A program made the translations under genes and the position numbers. A stretch of DNA of 16,724 nt. Origin: Methanolinea sp. UBA473. GTDB taxonomy: Archaea > Halobacteriota > Methanomicrobia > Methanomicrobiales > Methanospirillaceae. This document shows positions 15,386 through 16,724 of this stretch, one piece after another. Each line of letters starts with the position of its first letter. The stretch's first letter is position 1. The stretch covers positions 1-16,724 of the forward strand of contig DAEV01000123.1 in the NCBI GenBank assembly GCA_002509495.1, read 5' to 3'. Under the pieces are notes generated by a model, which made no database searches, was not told the DNA's origin, and saw only the letters and a program-made list of their open reading frames with translations.

Positions 15386-16222
15386 GTGCGAATAAATGCG
15401 ATCATCCGGAACGATGAACGCGGTGCATCCGGCACCCTTGCAGCGGGGGAGTGCAGGGAGTTGACCGGCACCACCGCATCCAGCCCGATCCGCACCTGTT
15501 TCCAGACGGATAGGGGAGTGAGGCCAGAGAACGAGGACGCCTGTGGGATCTGGGAGATCTCCTCCAGGGATGGAACCCTCACCCTCCTCGCCGTCGCAGA
15601 CGGGCTGGGAGGCCATCCGGCAGGGGAAGTGGCGAGCCGTATTGCAGTGGATTCCCTGTACTCGTACGTCCGGACGAGGGTTGAGAAAGATCCCGTAATG
15701 AACCCGGCCGATCTTGAACCACTCCTGGCCGCCGGGATGGCTGCAGCAAACCAGCAGATACTGGCCCGTGCAGCCGATTCCCATGCCTGTTACGGGATGG
15801 GCACCACTCTGGTGGCAGCCCTTCTCAATCCCATGGGCGAGGGGGTGATCGGGAACGTCGGCGATAGCAGGGCCTACTTCGTGGGTGATTCGATCACCAG
15901 GATCACGAGCGACCATTCCCGCGTCCAGGAAATGGTGGATCTCGGGCTCCTCTCAAGGGAAGAGGCCGATCACCACCCCTTGAGCAACATCGTCACCCGA
16001 ATCCTGGGAAGGGAGGGGGACAGCCCGGACCTCTTCCGGATCCGTCTCGATTCCCGGATCCTGCTCCTCTGCTCCGATGGTCTCAACGACGGTCTCACCG
16101 ATCCCGAGATCCTGTCCATCTGCCGGGGGCAGGATCTTGCGGCGATCTGCAGGGATCTCGTGGAACATGCGAAAGAAACCAGCAGGGACAATGTGACTGT
16201 TGTGGTGGCGAAACAGGGGTAG
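15386..16222 (+). CDS. PP2C family serine/threonine protein phosphatase
   Basis: A 278-residue metal-dependent (PPM/PP2C) phosphatase. All the usual motifs are present in order: TDRGVRPENEDA (41-52), the metal site D72-G73 in VADGLGGHPAGEVAS, GMGTTLVAAL (138-147), GNVGDSRAY (156-164), SDHS, ILGR, LLLCSDGLND with D231-G232, and SRDNVTVVV with D268. It is expected to be a soluble cytosolic enzyme that removes phosphate from Ser/Thr of target proteins. No kinase, FHA or other partner gene is in the window, so its targets cannot be guessed. Translation begins at a GTG close to the predicted transcript start. The N-terminal 33 residues are outside the PP2C fold and lack recognisable features. A hairpin starts in the last codons. 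Confidence 0.93.
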   Translation: MRINAIIRNDERGASGTLAAGECRELTGTTASSPIRTCFQTDRGVRPENEDACGIWEISSRDGTLTLLAVADGLGGHPAGEVASRIAVDSLYSYVRTRVEKDPVMNPADLEPLLAAGMAAANQQILARAADSHACYGMGTTLVAALLNPMGEGVIGNVGDSRAYFVGDSITRITSDHSRVQEMVDLGLLSREEADHHPLSNIVTRILGREGDSPDLFRIRLDSRILLLCSDGLNDGLTDPEILSICRGQDLAAICRDLVEHAKETSRDNVTVVVAKQG

Positions 16223-16249
16223 GGGAACATGGTTCTTCTTTCCCTACCC
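16217..16249 (+). terminator. Hairpin at the end of the PP2C gene
   Basis: GGGTAGGG (16217-16224, including the TAG stop) pairs with CCCTACCC (16242-16249); inside, GAAC (16225-16228) pairs with GTTC (16232-16235). A T5 run comes only at 16274-16278, so this is a likely transcript-end structure but not a textbook terminator. Confidence 0.5.
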
Positions 16250-16407
16250 TATCTTATTGAAGAATGGGATTGATTTTTACCGCACACATTATTAGACGCT
16301 CTTGGGACCTGACGGCCCCGCCGCTGTGGCATCCCAACATTGCGATGAGTTCGTGTGCTGGGGACCCGCTTCGTTTGTAATTAATATGGACTTGCCCCAT
16401 CTATTCA

Positions 16408-16464
16408 TTGATCCCGCCGCCGGGGCGCCCTCCGGGGGCGGCGGAGGTGAATCGCGTCGGGGGG
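16408..16464 (+). repeat. GC-rich palindromic repeat, copy B
   Basis: This copy shares TTGATCCCGCCGC, a GC hairpin (CCGCCGCC at 16414-16421 with GGCGGCGG at 16437-16444) and GGTGAATCGCGT with copy C. It lacks the GCGACAGCCCC end seen in copies A and C. Confidence 0.7.
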
Positions 16465-16648
16465 ATGGAGGCAACGGTCCCCACATTTGCAGAGATCCTG
16501 GTTAACCTGGCGAAGTTTATTCCGGGCCGGAACCTGAGGACCGCGGTTTTCCACGGACAGGAGAGGGTAAGACCCCGTCCTTACACCTCCCCTAGTTGCG
16601 ATAGGGTCTGGCCTTGGGCTCTTTCCTCCAAATATATTTCCGTACATC

Positions 16649-16717
16649 AGGTTGATCCCGCCGCGGGGGCGCCCCGTCGGGGGCGGCGGGGGTGAATCGC
16701 GTGGGGGCGACAGCCCC
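16649..16717 (+). repeat. GC-rich palindromic repeat, copy C
   Basis: It begins AGGTTGATCCCGCCGC and ends GTGGGGGCGACAGCCCC, both identical to copy A read on the opposite strand. The middle is a long GC hairpin, and the final segment forms a second hairpin with GGGG/CCCC. The window ends 7 bases later. Confidence 0.75.
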
Positions 16718-16724
16718 TCACCTA

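Larger units (their letters stand above)
16223..16724. other. Gene-free right edge with repeats
   Basis: No convincing gene. The stretch holds the PP2C terminal hairpin, two copies of the GC-rich palindromic repeat (16408-16464 and 16649-16717) and, between them, an imperfect hairpin at 16563-16589. A plus-strand frame from 16408 to 16695 begins and ends inside repeat DNA; only about 36 codons from the ATG at 16465 look at all protein-like, and there is no credible ribosome site. Confidence 0.55.

Noticed and set aside
209..16606. TTGCGATA or its complement at about 209, 1191, 14225 (partial) and 16596
   Set aside because: The word is only eight bases, copies have different contexts, and no consistent relation to genes was seen.
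16408..16695. A 95-codon frame at the right edge
   Set aside because: It starts and ends within GC-rich repeats and has no ribosome site; only a short middle part looks protein-like.

Overview
The window looks like a piece of a methanogenic archaeal chromosome, most likely Methanomicrobiales (Methanoregula/Methanosphaerula-like); the order is inferred from gene content and style, not proven. Supporting signs are an archaeal tRNA G10 dimethyltransferase, an archaeal-type 6-phospho-3-hexuloisomerase, an M42 aminopeptidase, a secreted IPT/PKD surface protein, archaeal TATA boxes close to start codons, and T-tract terminators. No rRNA, tRNA, CRISPR array or insertion sequence was seen.

Layout. 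Positions 1-2800 are AT-rich accessory DNA. They hold a small secreted PepSY-like protein whose signal peptide is one base out of frame with its best start codon, a GC-rich palindromic repeat, and a two-gene cassette: a winged-helix-like protein with a C-terminal zinc ribbon, then a PLD-like protein with a C-terminal eight-cysteine double zinc ribbon. From 2801 to 6976 on the minus strand lies a 1391-residue secreted protein with ten IPT-like repeats and five PKD domains, ended by a hairpin/T-run terminator. A 669-bp gene-free gap (6977-7645) holds its promoter and a candidate small RNA on the plus strand.

The GC-rich core follows. A minus-strand operon (10408 to 7646) encodes 6-phospho-3-hexuloisomerase, a class I aminotransferase and an M42 peptidase, with 3- to 9-nt gaps. 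Divergently transcribed is a plus-strand pair, a DpnA-like adenine DNA methyltransferase without a visible restriction partner and an M20 amidohydrolase; the latter overlaps tail to tail by 19 bp with an ACT-ACT-metallo-beta-lactamase fusion on the minus strand. Divergent again are the tRNA G10 methyltransferase and a PP2C protein phosphatase on the plus strand. The last 500 bp have no convincing gene and carry two more copies of the GC-rich palindromic repeat, inverted relative to the copy at the left end.

The genes do not form one pathway. The core is housekeeping and metabolic: pentose supply by the reverse RuMP route, peptide and amino-acid turnover, tRNA modification and signalling. The least explained items are the zinc-ribbon/PLD cassette, the single conserved cysteine in each IPT repeat, the ACT-MBL fusion, the candidate small RNA, and the repeat family at both ends.
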